Below, piece by piece: positions 45,220 to 54,934 of a stretch of 64,000 bases of DNA (positions within the stretch are counted from its first letter, which is position 1; each line of letters begins with the position of its first letter). Below the pieces are notes generated by a model, which was not told where the DNA came from, searched no databases, and saw only the letters and a program-made list of their open reading frames with translations. Location of the stretch: contig QCTJ01000010.1 in NCBI GenBank assembly GCA_003211205.1, positions 1-64,000 on the forward strand. The letters are read 5' to 3'. Both the position numbers and the translations under genes were made by a program. This stretch comes from Synechococcus sp. AG-673-F03 (GTDB taxonomy: Bacteria > Cyanobacteriota > Cyanobacteriia > PCC-6307 > Cyanobiaceae).

Positions 45220-46339
45220 GCAGACGATCCACATTTTCAGGAGTGGAGTTGTAGCCCATCAGACCGATCCGCCAGATCTTGCCGGCAAGCACACCGAGTC
45301 CACCACCGACTTCGATGCCGTGGCTATTGAGAAGGTGAGAAGAGAAAGCTTTGCCATCCACATCCTCGGGAATACGAACCGTGGTGAGCGTCGGCAATCG
45401 CAGCTCTTCAGGCACATGCATTTCCAGACCGAGTGATTCAAGGCCAGTCCAGAGGGCTTGCGCGTTGCGACGGTGACGGGCCCAGGCGTTGTCCAGTCCT
45501 TCTTCGGCCAGAAGACGAAGCGCTTCACGCATGCCGAAGTTCATGTTGACGGGGGCGGTGTGGTGGTACACGCGGTCGCTCCCCCAGTACTGGTTCAACA
45601 GGGAAACATCCAGGTACCAGTTGGGGACTTTGTCTTGACGTGCAGCCAGCTTGGCCTCGGCACGCGGACCCATCGTGAAGGGACCGAGGCCTGGAGGGCA
45701 GCTGAGACCTTTCTGGCTGCAGCTGTAGGCCAGATCAACCTTCCAAGCATCCAGGTAAAGCGGAACGCCACCGAGAGAGGTCACCGTGTCGAGCAGGAAC
45801 AAGCAATCGTGCTCTCGGCACAGATCACCGATCCCTTCCATCGGCTGACAAATGCCGGTGGACGTTTCGGCATGGACCATCGCCAGGATCGCAGGCTTGT
45901 ACTTCTTGATCCCCGCTTCGATCTCTTCAAGACTGAATGCCTCACCCCAGGGCTTCTCAATCACCTGAACGTTGGCGCGGTAACGACCGGCCATATCCAA
46001 CAAGCGATTCCCGAAGTATCCCTTCACAGCAACCAGAACCGTATCCCCCGGTTCGATGGTGTTAGCCAGCGTGGCTTCCATGGCTGAACTACCAGTACCG
46101 CTCATCGGCAGAGTCAGGCGGTTGTCGGTCTGCCAGGCGTACCGCAAGAGCTCCTGCACCTCTCCCATCAACTCCACGTAAAGCGGATCCAGGTGACCGA
46201 TTGGCGTGCGAGACAGCGCTTGAAGAACCGTGGGATGGGCATTGGAGGGTCCGGGACCCAGCAACAAACGGTCAGGTGTGTCAATCGGACCAATGGAGGA
46301 TCGATGGCACGAGTCAACCGAAGGATGAGGGTGTGTCAT
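45161..46339 (-). CDS. Class V aminotransferase, alanine/serine--glyoxylate type
   Basis: A 392-residue PLP enzyme of the AGT/SPT family. Landmarks: LLLGPGPSNAHPTVLQAL near 25, LPMSGTGSSAMEATLAN, VHAETSTGICQPMEGIG, LLDTVTSLGGVPLY, and the Schiff-base Lys in AYSCSQKGLSCPPGL. It should transfer amino groups to glyoxylate, part of photorespiratory glycolate recycling in cyanobacteria; the donor (Ala or Ser) is not decided by sequence alone. Gene lies between tadA (convergent) and apcF (same strand, 111 bases upstream). Confidence 0.9.
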   Translation of the reverse strand: MTHPHPSVDSCHRSSIGPIDTPDRLLLGPGPSNAHPTVLQALSRTPIGHLDPLYVELMGEVQELLRYAWQTDNRLTLPMSGTGSSAMEATLANTIEPGDTVLVAVKGYFGNRLLDMAGRYRANVQVIEKPWGEAFSLEEIEAGIKKYKPAILAMVHAETSTGICQPMEGIGDLCREHDCLFLLDTVTSLGGVPLYLDAWKVDLAYSCSQKGLSCPPGLGPFTMGPRAEAKLAARQDKVPNWYLDVSLLNQYWGSDRVYHHTAPVNMNFGMREALRLLAEEGLDNAWARHRRNAQALWTGLESLGLEMHVPEELRLPTLTTVRIPEDVDGKAFSSHLLNSHGIEVGGGLGVLAGKIWRIGLMGYNSTPENVDRLLNLFETELPRFRQNAAVAA

Positions 46340-46450
46340 CGGCGAAGCCCGAACCGGAAATCAATGGCGAGAAGCCTACGCATCAATCGGTGAGAAATTG
46401 GCCCCAAACGGATACTCCGACGCCGCTTGAAATGATTCGGAGACTTTCGA

Positions 46451-46975
46451 TCAGCGCTGACGCACGTCGCTGGCCGCAAGACCGGAGGCCATGTGCTCAA
46501 ACGGCTGACGCACAAGCATGCAACGATCCTGAGGAACACCATCATTCAAAAGGCGTTCACACAGGACATCAGCCAGAAGCACCATGCTCCTGACGGTCGG
46601 TCCGGTTGGAACACCAAGACTTTTGTAAGTGTCGTCCAGACCGTTCAGGACGCGCTCGTTGAGAATCGTGCTGTCGCCAGCGATCAAGGAGTAGCTGGCG
46701 TAGCGGAGGAAATAATCCATGTCCCTCAGACAGGCAGCGAGGCGACGGGTTGTGTAGGCATTCCCGCCAGGAAGTAACAGCTCCGGATCCGCCTGAAAGA
46801 GTCTCTGACTGGCTTCACGCACCAGCTCAGAAGCTTCACGGTTGATGATTTCAACGGCCAAAACACGCACTTCCGCTTCATCGAAGTAGCTCTCGATGCG
46901 ATCGATCGCAGAACGATCGAGATAGCGACCCAGCTGGTCGTACTGCCCGATCAGTCCGGTGATGGCATCGCGCAT
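46451..46975 (-). CDS. apcF: Allophycocyanin beta-type core subunit (ApcF-like, beta-18)
   Basis: A 174-residue phycobiliprotein from the ATG at 46975 (MRDAITGLIGQYDQLGRYLD). The chromophore-binding Cys82 is in AACLRDMDYFLRY, and the methylated Asn site is in PGGNAYTTRR (Asn72). The features MRDA..., the insertion near 60 (QADPELLLPGG) and the single chromophore fit the minor core subunit ApcF better than ApcB. In the phycobilisome core it pairs with ApcE near the thylakoid membrane. The frame is open to 47038, but the shorter start matches the family. Divergent from glnA. This gene excludes Prochlorococcus. Confidence 0.88.
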   Translation of the reverse strand: MRDAITGLIGQYDQLGRYLDRSAIDRIESYFDEAEVRVLAVEIINREASELVREASQRLFQADPELLLPGGNAYTTRRLAACLRDMDYFLRYASYSLIAGDSTILNERVLNGLDDTYKSLGVPTGPTVRSMVLLADVLCERLLNDGVPQDRCMLVRQPFEHMASGLAASDVRQR

Positions 46976-47115
46976 GCAAGCCCTGTCCACGTTGGTTGGA
47001 AGGTAACACCGACAAAGCGATGAAACCTGCTTCAGCAAAGGCGATCAAAGCAATCTGACAGAAACGGTTACTAAGTGGCTCTCTGAAGCCATCAAGGGAG
47101 AAGGAAGGCAAAAAG

Positions 47116-47157
47116 GTGCCCGTTGATACAAAGCAGCTGCGGATCGATATCTACGGT
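47116..47157 (+). promoter_or_regulatory. NtcA-type promoter of glnA
   Basis: GTGCCCGTTGATAC (47116-47129) fits the NtcA site GTAN8TAC with one mismatch (GTG-N8-TAC). Exactly 22 bases later is TACGGT (47152-47157), matching the TAN3T -10 box of class II NtcA-activated cyanobacterial promoters. Predicted transcription start is about 47164, giving a leader of about 25 bases. NtcA is the global nitrogen regulator and glnA is a classic target. The short leader leaves no room for a glutamine riboswitch. Confidence 0.7.
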
Positions 47158-47189
47158 CGGGGCGACTTGTATGGGCTCGATTCCCCGCC

Positions 47190-48611
<1,422 letters not shown>

Positions 48612-48641
48612 TTGGTCATTAATCGACAGTGTCTGTTGTTC

Positions 48642-48667
48642 AAAAAGGAGCTACGGCTCCTTTTTTT
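48642..48667 (+). terminator. Intrinsic terminator of glnA
   Basis: GGAGC (48647-48651), loop TACG, GCTCC (48656-48660), extended by A5/T7 on both sides, so the stem can be about ten pairs, followed by TTTTTTT. It lies 31 bases after the glnA stop. The A/T flanks also make it usable for the convergent small gene on the other strand. Confidence 0.85.
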
Positions 48668-48700
48668 GTGGCCATCGTGAGCACATAGCGACAGGGCACT

Positions 48701-48973
48701 TCAGGCGTGCCTTAACTGAGCCATGGCGCTGTCATGCAGTTGCTTGGCATGCAGACGGCGGCGAGCACACACCTGTTGCTGAGCCAGAGCGCTGCGTTGA
48801 TCAAGCCGATCAGGATGGCCTTCAACTTGAGCATGGGCTGCTTGCTGCCTCAGCACGTCATGGGCATGGTGTTCTGCCCAGGCCAGGAATTCAGCGGCCG
48901 CTCGCTGCCGACGCTCCAGCACATTGCCGGAATACAACGCCATGGTTCCGGCGGTGGTGATCTCAACGGCCAT
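48701..48973 (-). CDS. Hypothetical small protein, 90 residues
   Basis: From the ATG at 48973 (MAVEITTAGTMALYSGNVLE); the frame is open to 49000. The rest is a long charged helix rich in Ala, Gln, His and Arg (RRQRAAAEFLAWAEHHAHD; QQVCARRRLHAKQLHDSAM). No known domain. Convergent with glnA, whose terminator lies 33 bases away. A perfect GTAN8TAC motif sits 32 bases upstream of its start, too close to act as an activator for this gene but able to repress it. Confidence 0.55.
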   Translation of the reverse strand: MAVEITTAGTMALYSGNVLERRQRAAAEFLAWAEHHAHDVLRQQAAHAQVEGHPDRLDQRSALAQQQVCARRRLHAKQLHDSAMAQLRHA

Positions 48974-49004
48974 CGAGAGCTTCTGAAGTACCTGAGGCAA
49001 TTAT

Positions 49005-49018
49005 GTAGCAACGGCTAC
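49005..49018. promoter_or_regulatory. Perfect NtcA consensus site GTAN8TAC
   Basis: GTAGCAACGGCTAC (49005-49018) is a full match to GTAN8TAC and is itself an inverted repeat (GTAGC/GCTAC). On the + strand a TAN3T hexamer, TAACTT (49040-49045), follows after 21 bases, close to the canonical 22-23, which would put the methyltransferase gene at 49124 under nitrogen control. The palindrome followed by TTTTT might instead be a weak terminator hairpin. Chance occurrence is possible but it sits in the one intergenic region next to glnA. Confidence 0.5.
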
Positions 49019-49123
49019 CATTTTTGCAAAGGCTTCACATAACTTTCGTGATCGCTGCTGCAAAAGCCCACAACAGCGTTCGCAATCGATTGAAATAAGG
49101 CCGCTTGGATCTCAATCCTTTTC

Positions 49124-50209
49124 ATGGCGCCCAGCTTCACTGAAATCGCTTATCGGACCATCCAACAGGGCCGCAGCCTTGCTGGGCTGGTCCACAAGGA
49201 ACTGAGCACCAAAGTGATGGAAGTGGTGGCGCCTGATGTGGTGCCCAAAACGAACCCTGTTCCCAGCGAAATGATGGACGCGCTGCGCCAGTCGCTGGAT
49301 GACCTGCATCAGCGTGACTGGAAGGATTCTGAATCTGGGGTTTATCCCCAGTCCCTGCTGTTTGATATCCCCTGGTTGGAATGGGCTGAACGCTACCCAC
49401 GCGTATGGCTGGACCTGCCTTCCAACTGGGCCAGAAGACGCGCCAGAGACGTCAAGGACATTCCTGATCTGGCCAATCGCGATCTCTATCCCGACTATTA
49501 CCTCCAGAATTTTCACCATCAAACCGATGGTTACCTCAGCGATCACTCCGCTGAGCTGTACGACCTCCAGGTCGACATCCTGTTCAATGGCGCTGCTGAT
49601 GCCATGCGGCGCCGGATCCTCCCTTCACTGCAACAGGGGCTGAAACGATTTGCTGATCGTGCACCGGGAAGCCTTCGAATCCTTGATGTCGCTACCGGCA
49701 CGGGTAGAACATTGCATCAGATTCGTGCTGCGCTGCCGCACGCCACTCTCGTGGGAGTGGACCTTTCCGAGGCCTATCTGCGCCAAGCCAATCGATGGTT
49801 GAACCAATCCAACAAACCACTTGTGCAGCTGGTTCAGGGGAACGCAGAACGAATGCCCTTCGATGGTGCAGGCTTCCAGGCCATCACCTGCGTGTTCCTT
49901 TTTCACGAACTACCTGCCGATGCCCGGCAGGCAGTACTTCAAGACTGCTACCGCCTGCTTGAACCTGGCGGGGTTTTGGTTTTGGCCGATTCAGTTCAAT
50001 TGAAGGATTCGCCGCAGTTCGACGTTGCCATGGACAATTTCAGACGAGTTTTTCACGAGCCCTACTACCGCAATTTCATCAGTGATGACATTGACCAGCG
50101 CCTCGAAGATGCTGGCTTCAGTGATGTGCAAGCCGAATCTCATTTCATGACCAGGGTGTGGACAGCCACGAAGAATTCATCACCTCAACACAGTGATTCC
50201 CTGACATAG
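49124..50209 (+). CDS. Class I SAM-dependent methyltransferase
   Basis: A 361-residue protein: an N-terminal helical region of about 150 residues with no clear family, then a Rossmann methyltransferase domain. SAM motif I is ILDVATGTGRTLHQIR (about 187), acidic loop VGVDLSEAYLRQAN (about 210), motif II GNAERMPFDGAGFQAITCVF, and motif III LLEPGGVLVLADSVQL. The family is close to UbiE/COQ5-type enzymes, but the substrate is unknown. It has a candidate NtcA-type promoter upstream. Confidence 0.85.
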   Translation: MAPSFTEIAYRTIQQGRSLAGLVHKELSTKVMEVVAPDVVPKTNPVPSEMMDALRQSLDDLHQRDWKDSESGVYPQSLLFDIPWLEWAERYPRVWLDLPSNWARRRARDVKDIPDLANRDLYPDYYLQNFHHQTDGYLSDHSAELYDLQVDILFNGAADAMRRRILPSLQQGLKRFADRAPGSLRILDVATGTGRTLHQIRAALPHATLVGVDLSEAYLRQANRWLNQSNKPLVQLVQGNAERMPFDGAGFQAITCVFLFHELPADARQAVLQDCYRLLEPGGVLVLADSVQLKDSPQFDVAMDNFRRVFHEPYYRNFISDDIDQRLEDAGFSDVQAESHFMTRVWTATKNSSPQHSDSLT

Positions 50210-50264
50210 ACGCTTGCAGGGGCACGGCAACCCCATATGGTGCAGGGACTGAGGGACTCCGTCC

Positions 50265-50579
50265 ATGTCGAATCCTTTTCGGATCCGCTGGTTGCGGGGA
50301 TGGACCTTTCAGATCGTGTTCATGGAAGGCAAGGTTCAAGTTGAAGCTCAAGGTTTTGGGATCTGTCTGCGAACAGCACTCAATCCCGGTGAAAGCCCAA
50401 CTGCAGCTGCGGATCGTTTGGTGCTTGCGGAGGATCGCCGACGACGTGCCCTCTATCAGGCCTGGATCAAAGGGCAAGCCCTTCCTTCTCCGAACGAAGG
50501 TCTGCCTCACCCCGAAGAGCGGCTTCAGGAGGCACCGGATTCACTGGTTGTTGTCGATAGAGCAGCAGTGGCAGCCTGA
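50265..50579 (+). CDS. Hypothetical small protein, 104 residues
   Basis: A soluble protein of unknown function. The first 45 residues look like beta strands (IRWLRGWTFQIVFMEGKVQV, EAQGFGICLRTA), then a helix with charged residues (AADRLVLAEDRRRRALYQAW) and a short disordered end. Conserved-looking composition and core-like base use suggest a lineage-conserved protein. It is convergent with the next gene with a three-base gap. Confidence 0.6.
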   Translation: MSNPFRIRWLRGWTFQIVFMEGKVQVEAQGFGICLRTALNPGESPTAAADRLVLAEDRRRRALYQAWIKGQALPSPNEGLPHPEERLQEAPDSLVVVDRAAVAA

Positions 50580-50582
50580 GGC

Positions 50583-50843
50583 TCAGCGATTCAGCCACCA
50601 CCCCAACACCAGAGCCGGTCCGCCCCAGCGCAGGGCTCTCCAGAAACGCTGACCACGTTCTGGTGTGAGCAGCCAGTTGAGAGATTCAGGGTCTGCCTCC
50701 ATCAATTGACGAAGCAGTCGGCGCTGTTTAATGCGACGGATCGAGCGTCGATCCGTCGCCTCCCAAGATCTGGGCTGATAGCGGAGAAGAGAGCACAGTC
50801 CGTGCAAACCTCCCCGACTGCGAGGCTGCCTGTTCACCACCAC
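50583..50843 (-). CDS. Hypothetical basic protein with C-terminal hydrophobic helix, 86 residues
   Basis: Rich in Arg in the first half (WEATDRRSIRRIKQRRLLRQ) and ending with a hydrophobic segment (RALRWGGPALVLGWWLNR) that could touch or cross the membrane. The motif PESLNWLLTPERGQRFWRAL looks conserved. The start is ambiguous, with three GTG codons in tandem at 50843-50835. Unknown function. Confidence 0.5.
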   Translation of the reverse strand: MVVNRQPRSRGGLHGLCSLLRYQPRSWEATDRRSIRRIKQRRLLRQLMEADPESLNWLLTPERGQRFWRALRWGGPALVLGWWLNR

Positions 50844-50893
50844 CAGCGATCACAGCAGTCAGGATAGAGAGACCCCGCTGATCCAACGCCAAC

Positions 50894-51142
50894 GTGTCCG
50901 CGAAAAAATGGCCAGAACAGTCGATTGAACAGGCACTGTCTCTGCATCAGAGTCTCAGTATCAGTGATCGTGAATGGCACAGACTCAAAGCCGATGCGGA
51001 TCGACGCGGAGCAGAATTGCTGGCTGCGGCACTGGCGCAGCTGCTGCAAAACGGGCGAAATCATGATGTGGAAGCCTTGACTCAGCAGGCTCTGGGCTGG
51101 ATCAGGGGAGAGCTGAAAGACCCTGGCTGCCCTCGGCACTGA
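50894..51142 (+). CDS. Conserved small helical protein, 82 residues (possibly DUF6439)
   Basis: Nearly all helix: WPEQSIEQALSLHQSL, SDREWHRLKADADRRGAEL, LAAALAQLLQNG, EALTQQALGWIRGELKDPG. The pattern with ISDREWHRLK and the end WIRGELKDPGCP resembles a small protein I recall as conserved in cyanobacteria (DUF6439), a recollection I cannot verify. Overlaps the next gene convergently by 41 bases. Function unknown. Confidence 0.6.
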   Translation: MSAKKWPEQSIEQALSLHQSLSISDREWHRLKADADRRGAELLAAALAQLLQNGRNHDVEALTQQALGWIRGELKDPGCPRH

Positions 51143-51566
51143 TGGACCGTTGGCTGGATCCAGGCCGGCGGCAGGCCAACTGCACCCTGTTGCCTCGACG
51201 GCTCCAGCGGATGTCGTCAAAACACTGATGCATCAGAAACAGACCACGCCCTTGATTGGCATCGACTTGATCCGGCAAACAGCCCTGCCTGGCATCACTC
51301 GAGAGACCATCGCCTTCATCCTGGATCTGCCAAATCAACCAATTCGGCGTGAGAATCCGACGGATCCGCAGACACTTGCGAGGGTCTCCCGCATTGCCGT
51401 GACGCACGGCATTGACCAGGGCTTCCTGAAGACCCAGTTGCAACCGACACGAGGTTTCATTGCAGTCAACAGGCTCCAGCAACAGCTCCATCAATGGACT
51501 GAGCTGAAAAGTTGACGGAAGGATGAAATCAGCCCACCGAAACGAAGGTAGAAATCGGCTGAACAT
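51102..51566 (-). CDS. HATPase-fold ATP-binding protein (RsbW/SpoIIAB-like anti-sigma-type kinase)
   Basis: From the Met at 51566 about 154 residues with a GHKL ATPase fold. The N box is GLQEALVNAVRHGN, the G1 box QDEGDGL, and the G2 region GRGLFLMHQCFDDIRW. Such stand-alone domains act as anti-sigma factor kinases or as modules of partner-switching systems. No partner anti-anti-sigma or phosphatase gene lies next to it, so its target is unknown. The frame is open to 51626, but the longer N-terminus looks irrelevant. Confidence 0.82.
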   Translation of the reverse strand: MFSRFLPSFRWADFILPSTFQLSPLMELLLEPVDCNETSCRLQLGLQEALVNAVRHGNAGDPRKCLRIRRILTPNWLIWQIQDEGDGLSSDARQGCLPDQVDANQGRGLFLMHQCFDDIRWSRRGNRVQLACRRPGSSQRSISAEGSQGLSALP

Positions 51567-51632
51567 CAGCACTGTTCCATCCTTTTCGACCTTACCGGCC
51601 TGCTGGCGTTCTGCCAGAGGAATCAAAAGGTG

Positions 51633-52346
51633 TCAGGACCTGCTCGCCAGACCGGGATGCTGAAGAAGCGCATCCATCAAACGGACACCCCTGAGCTGGT
51701 TCACCAATGGCATGTGTCCTTCTGGTGCATCCATGCACCACTGAAAACTTCCGGGATAACGGGTCCAGACACCATCGTTCTTCCAGCCGATCTTCGGCCA
51801 GAGCCTGTCGTAACGACCGCCGAGTGCACTGAGCAGTCGAGATTGCACCGTGAATCCAAAACGTCCCTGGGAGTAGGCGATCCAGAGCCTGTCTATCGTG
51901 GTGAGATCCAGTGGTTTCATCAAAGGGACTTCGCTGAAATACACATATCCCCGTTCCACCGCCTGCTCACCGGCCAGCTGACGTAGTGCGCAACTGGTGA
52001 GGCGATCAGCCTCCTCAAACTCTTCCTTCAGCAATGCACTTTGGAGGTCGGCATAGTCGATCCCGCAGGACGACGGCATCTGGAACCAACCGCTGGAGAC
52101 ACCTGTAATAGCGTCCAAAGCCTCGGGGTGGTGACGCTGAAGGATCTGCAGGATCCAGCCCGCGCCCCAGTCATCCCCCTCTGAGGAGTAAGCCTTCAGG
52201 GCAACATCTGCTTGACCTGAGAGCTGATCAGAAACCTTTTCCAGCGCTGAAGCCGTGGAACGCTTCTGTCGCGACGATCCCGAAACCAGTCGGTCCAGCA
52301 ACTGATCAATGCCGAGTTGTGTTGAGGGAGGTCGTCCGGAAAGCAT
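51633..52346 (-). CDS. gun4: GUN4 domain protein, activator of Mg-chelatase
   Basis: A 237-residue protein with an N-terminal helical bundle (about 1-85) and a GUN4 porphyrin-binding domain (about 95-230), the same architecture as Synechocystis Gun4. Signature segments: DYADLQSALLKEEFEEADRL, LTTIDRLWIAYSQGRFGFTV and the greasy loop region with SALGGRYDRLWPKIGW. It binds protoporphyrin IX and Mg-protoporphyrin and stimulates ChlH at the branch of chlorophyll and heme synthesis. Divergent from mnmH by about 40 bases. Confidence 0.93.
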   Translation of the reverse strand: MLSGRPPSTQLGIDQLLDRLVSGSSRQKRSTASALEKVSDQLSGQADVALKAYSSEGDDWGAGWILQILQRHHPEALDAITGVSSGWFQMPSSCGIDYADLQSALLKEEFEEADRLTSCALRQLAGEQAVERGYVYFSEVPLMKPLDLTTIDRLWIAYSQGRFGFTVQSRLLSALGGRYDRLWPKIGWKNDGVWTRYPGSFQWCMDAPEGHMPLVNQLRGVRLMDALLQHPGLASRS

Positions 52347-52386
52347 GGCGATGTGCCGGCACCGACTGGCTCAGCATTGGCCCACT

Positions 52387-53442
52387 ATGTCAGGCATGGG
52401 CAACAGCATCGTGACCGGTCTGAACAGCTTCCGCACGGCGCAGGGAACCATCGTGGATGTGAGAACACCCTCGGAATTTGCTCAAGGTCACTGGCCAGGG
52501 GCTGTCAACATTCCCCTGTTCACCGATGAGCAGCGTCATCTGGTGGGCCTGAACTACAAGCAAGAGGGTCGACTCGCAGCGATCCAACTCGGTTTAAAGC
52601 TCTGCGGTCCCTCTCTGGCCGAGTTATCGATTGCACTCACAACGGCAGCCGCTGGACCCGCAAATCACCTGAGGATCTACTGCTGGCGTGGAGGAATGCG
52701 GTCCAACAGCATGGGCTGGCTGGCTGGCCTGAGTGATCACCCCGTCATGGTGCTGGAGGGGGGGTACAAGAGTTATCGCCGATGGGTGCTGAATCGCTTT
52801 GAGCAGACCTGGCCCTTGCGGGTGCTCGGCGGCCGAACAGGCACTGGCAAAACGGACCTGCTGCTGGAGCTGAACCAACAGGGCGTTGGTGTGATCGATC
52901 TTGAGGGTCTTGCCAGTCACCGCGGCAGCAGTTTCGGCAATCTGGGGCTGCCACCGCAACCGACCAGCGAGCACTATGAAAACAAACTGGCGGAATGCCT
53001 GGAGGTGTTGCGTCACAAAGGAGTGCAAGAGATCTGGCTAGAAGCCGAAAGCATCCAGGTCGGCCGCTGCAGGATTCCCAAAGCGCTGTTTGATCAGATG
53101 CAAACCTCTCCAGTCCTGGAAATCCAGCGCAGTGACCAGGAGCGCGTGGAGCGACTGGTGAAGGTCTATTCGTGTCATGAGCAGGCCGAACTGCGGCAAG
53201 CCACAGAACGGATCCAGAAACGCCTTGGTCCTCAGCGCACACGGCAGGCGATTGATGCGATCGAGTCCCAGAACTGGAATGTGGCCTGTGAAGCCATGCT
53301 CGAGTACTACGACAGCTGTTATGACCGTGAACTTGAACGATCACCAGCGAGATCCTCGGTGAATCTCCAAGGACTCAACAGCGAGCAAGCAGCCAGACTG
53401 CTTCTGGATCGAAGGCACATCATCCCTGGAATCTCCACCTAA
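52387..53442 (+). CDS. mnmH: tRNA 2-selenouridine synthase MnmH (SelU)
   Basis: About 351 residues from the ATG at 52387 (or 52396). An N-terminal rhodanese domain carries the catalytic Cys99 in IYCWRGGMRSNS; a C-terminal P-loop ATPase-like domain carries GRTGTGKT (149-156). It replaces sulfur by selenium in 2-thiouridine at position 34 of tRNA (through a geranylated intermediate). The sequence is complete in both domains. A selenophosphate synthetase gene (selD) is not in the window, so selenium use depends on one elsewhere. The longer frame back to 52309 overlaps gun4. Confidence 0.92.
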   Translation: MSGMGNSIVTGLNSFRTAQGTIVDVRTPSEFAQGHWPGAVNIPLFTDEQRHLVGLNYKQEGRLAAIQLGLKLCGPSLAELSIALTTAAAGPANHLRIYCWRGGMRSNSMGWLAGLSDHPVMVLEGGYKSYRRWVLNRFEQTWPLRVLGGRTGTGKTDLLLELNQQGVGVIDLEGLASHRGSSFGNLGLPPQPTSEHYENKLAECLEVLRHKGVQEIWLEAESIQVGRCRIPKALFDQMQTSPVLEIQRSDQERVERLVKVYSCHEQAELRQATERIQKRLGPQRTRQAIDAIESQNWNVACEAMLEYYDSCYDRELERSPARSSVNLQGLNSEQAARLLLDRRHIIPGIST

Positions 53443-53468
53443 GATCCACACCTCCAAGTTGATGAACC

Positions 53469-53858
53469 ATGGCTGAAGGCGAAAAGGCGGTGATTCAGTT
53501 CTTCCGCGGCACAGACGAGCCGGTGATTCCCGATATCCGCATGACGCGCAGCCGAGATGGTCGCACTGGGCAAGCCATCTTCGTCTTCGAAGAACCTCAG
53601 GCACTCGCACCGGAAACGATGGAAGCAATCGCCGGCATGTGGATGGTGGATGAAGAGGGTGAAATGGTGACCCGTGAAGTGAATGGCCGTTTCGTGAATG
53701 GCAAGGCTTTTGCCCTTGAAGCGACCTACACCTGGAAGAGCGAAGCGGATTTCGAACGCTTCATGCGCTTTGCTCAACGTTATGCGGATTCCAACGGAAT
53801 GGGTTATTCGCAGAACTCCGACGACAATGACTCCAGCGTGGAAGGAACAGACGGGTGA
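53469..53858 (+). CDS. psb28: Photosystem II assembly factor Psb28
   Basis: A 129-residue Psb28 (PsbW-like, 13 kDa). Conserved parts: [20 protein letters not shown] (about 7-26), [34 protein letters not shown] and [16 protein letters not shown]. It associates with CP47-containing PSII assembly intermediates at the cytoplasmic face of the thylakoid. An extended acidic tail ([16 protein letters not shown]) is lineage-specific. Its stop overlaps the next gene by four bases (GTGA). Confidence 0.95.
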   Translation: MAEGEKAVIQFFRGTDEPVIPDIRMTRSRDGRTGQAIFVFEEPQALAPETMEAIAGMWMVDEEGEMVTREVNGRFVNGKAFALEATYTWKSEADFERFMRFAQRYADSNGMGYSQNSDDNDSSVEGTDG

Positions 53859-54934
53859 AATTTCAGCACTGGCTCGGACTTGCGGCGTTGCTGACGTCCG
53901 GGCTGTTGCTCTGGAGCCTCCGCGAAGTCCTGATTCATCTGTTCGCGGCTGTGGTTCTCGCCATGGCGGTCTGCACCCTGGTGGGTGCCCTGCGCAGGCG
54001 ATGGACGATTCAGAGGCCGTTGGCCTTGTTGATTTGTCTGCTCGGTCTGATGTTGATCGTGGCCCTTGCAGTGGCCGTGATCATTCCGCCGTTCTTTAGT
54101 CAGTTTCAACAGCTGCTCCAACAGCTTCCTGCTGCGGCCCGCGAGCTCCAACAGATCGTGATGGGCTGGGTCAACCATGCCTCATCACTTGTTTATGGAG
54201 CAGGTGAGGTAACGAATGGCGGAGCACGGCTTGTTCCGGGTGACCTTTCATCACTCCCCAACAGCACCGCTCTAGCGACCGGAGTGAGTGGTGGAATCAA
54301 GGGTTTGCTGGGTCTGGCCAGCAATCTCGGCAGCGGTCTCGTTCAGCTGGTGTTTGTGTTTGCGGTGGCACTGATGGTGGCGATCCAGCCGGAGTCCTAT
54401 CGCAATGTGGCCATTCAGATGGTGCCTTCCTTCTATCGAAGACGCGCCAAAACCATTCTTCTGCAGTGTGGAGAAGCCCTGAGCAGCTGGATGATCGGCG
54501 TGCTGATCAGTTCGCTTTGCGTGGGCTTACTGGCAGGAATCGGACTCTCTCTGCTTGGCGTGAAATTGGTGATGGCCAATGCCCTGCTTGCTGGCTTGCT
54601 CAACGTCATCCCCAATGTGGGGCCCACTCTCAGCACCTTGTTCCCGATGGCGGTGGCTCTGCTTGACGATCCCTGGAAGGCCGTTGCCGTGCTGGGGCTT
54701 TACGTGGTGATCCAGAACGTTGAAAGCTATGTGATCACTCCTTCAGTGATGCAACAGCAGGTGAACCTGCTTCCTGGACTCACACTGACGGCACAGTTCA
54801 TTTTCACAGTTCTATTTGGACCCCTGGGTCTGTTGATGGCCCTGCCTCTGGCAGTGGTAATCCAAGTGCTGATCAGGGAAATCGTGATCCACGACCTGTT
54901 GAATCCCTGGAAGAAACGTCGCGCGGCCGCATGA
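53855..54934 (+). CDS. AI-2E family membrane protein (first copy)
   Basis: A 359-residue polytopic protein of the AI-2E/PerM/TqsA family, with seven to eight hydrophobic helices and a central amphipathic soluble part (about 80-150). Family marks: [20 protein letters not shown] (about 250) and [20 protein letters not shown]. In E. coli, TqsA transports autoinducer-2; in other bacteria these proteins can be Na+/H+ antiporters, so the name does not prove a quorum role. GTG start overlaps psb28 by four bases and its stop overlaps the second copy by four. Confidence 0.85.
   Translation: MKFQHWLGLAALLTSGLLLWSLREVLIHLFAAVVLAMAVCTLVGALRRRWTIQRPLALLICLLGLMLIVALAVAVIIPPFFSQFQQLLQQLPAAARELQQIVMGWVNHASSLVYGAGEVTNGGARLVPGDLSSLPNSTALATGVSGGIKGLLGLASNLGSGLVQLVFVFAVALMVAIQPESYRNVAIQMVPSFYRRRAKTILLQCGEALSSWMIGVLISSLCVGLLAGIGLSLLGVKLVMANALLAGLLNVIPNVGPTLSTLFPMAVALLDDPWKAVAVLGLYVVIQNVESYVITPSVMQQQVNLLPGLTLTAQFIFTVLFGPLGLLMALPLAVVIQVLIREIVIHDLLNPWKKRRAAA

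Noticed and set aside
47130-47189. Glutamine riboswitch in front of glnA
   Set aside because: The leader is too short and the conserved core sequences of that motif are not found.
50210-50264. GGGGCACGGCAACCCC as a terminator after the methyltransferase
   Set aside because: Only four pairs with an eight-base loop and no T-run follow it.
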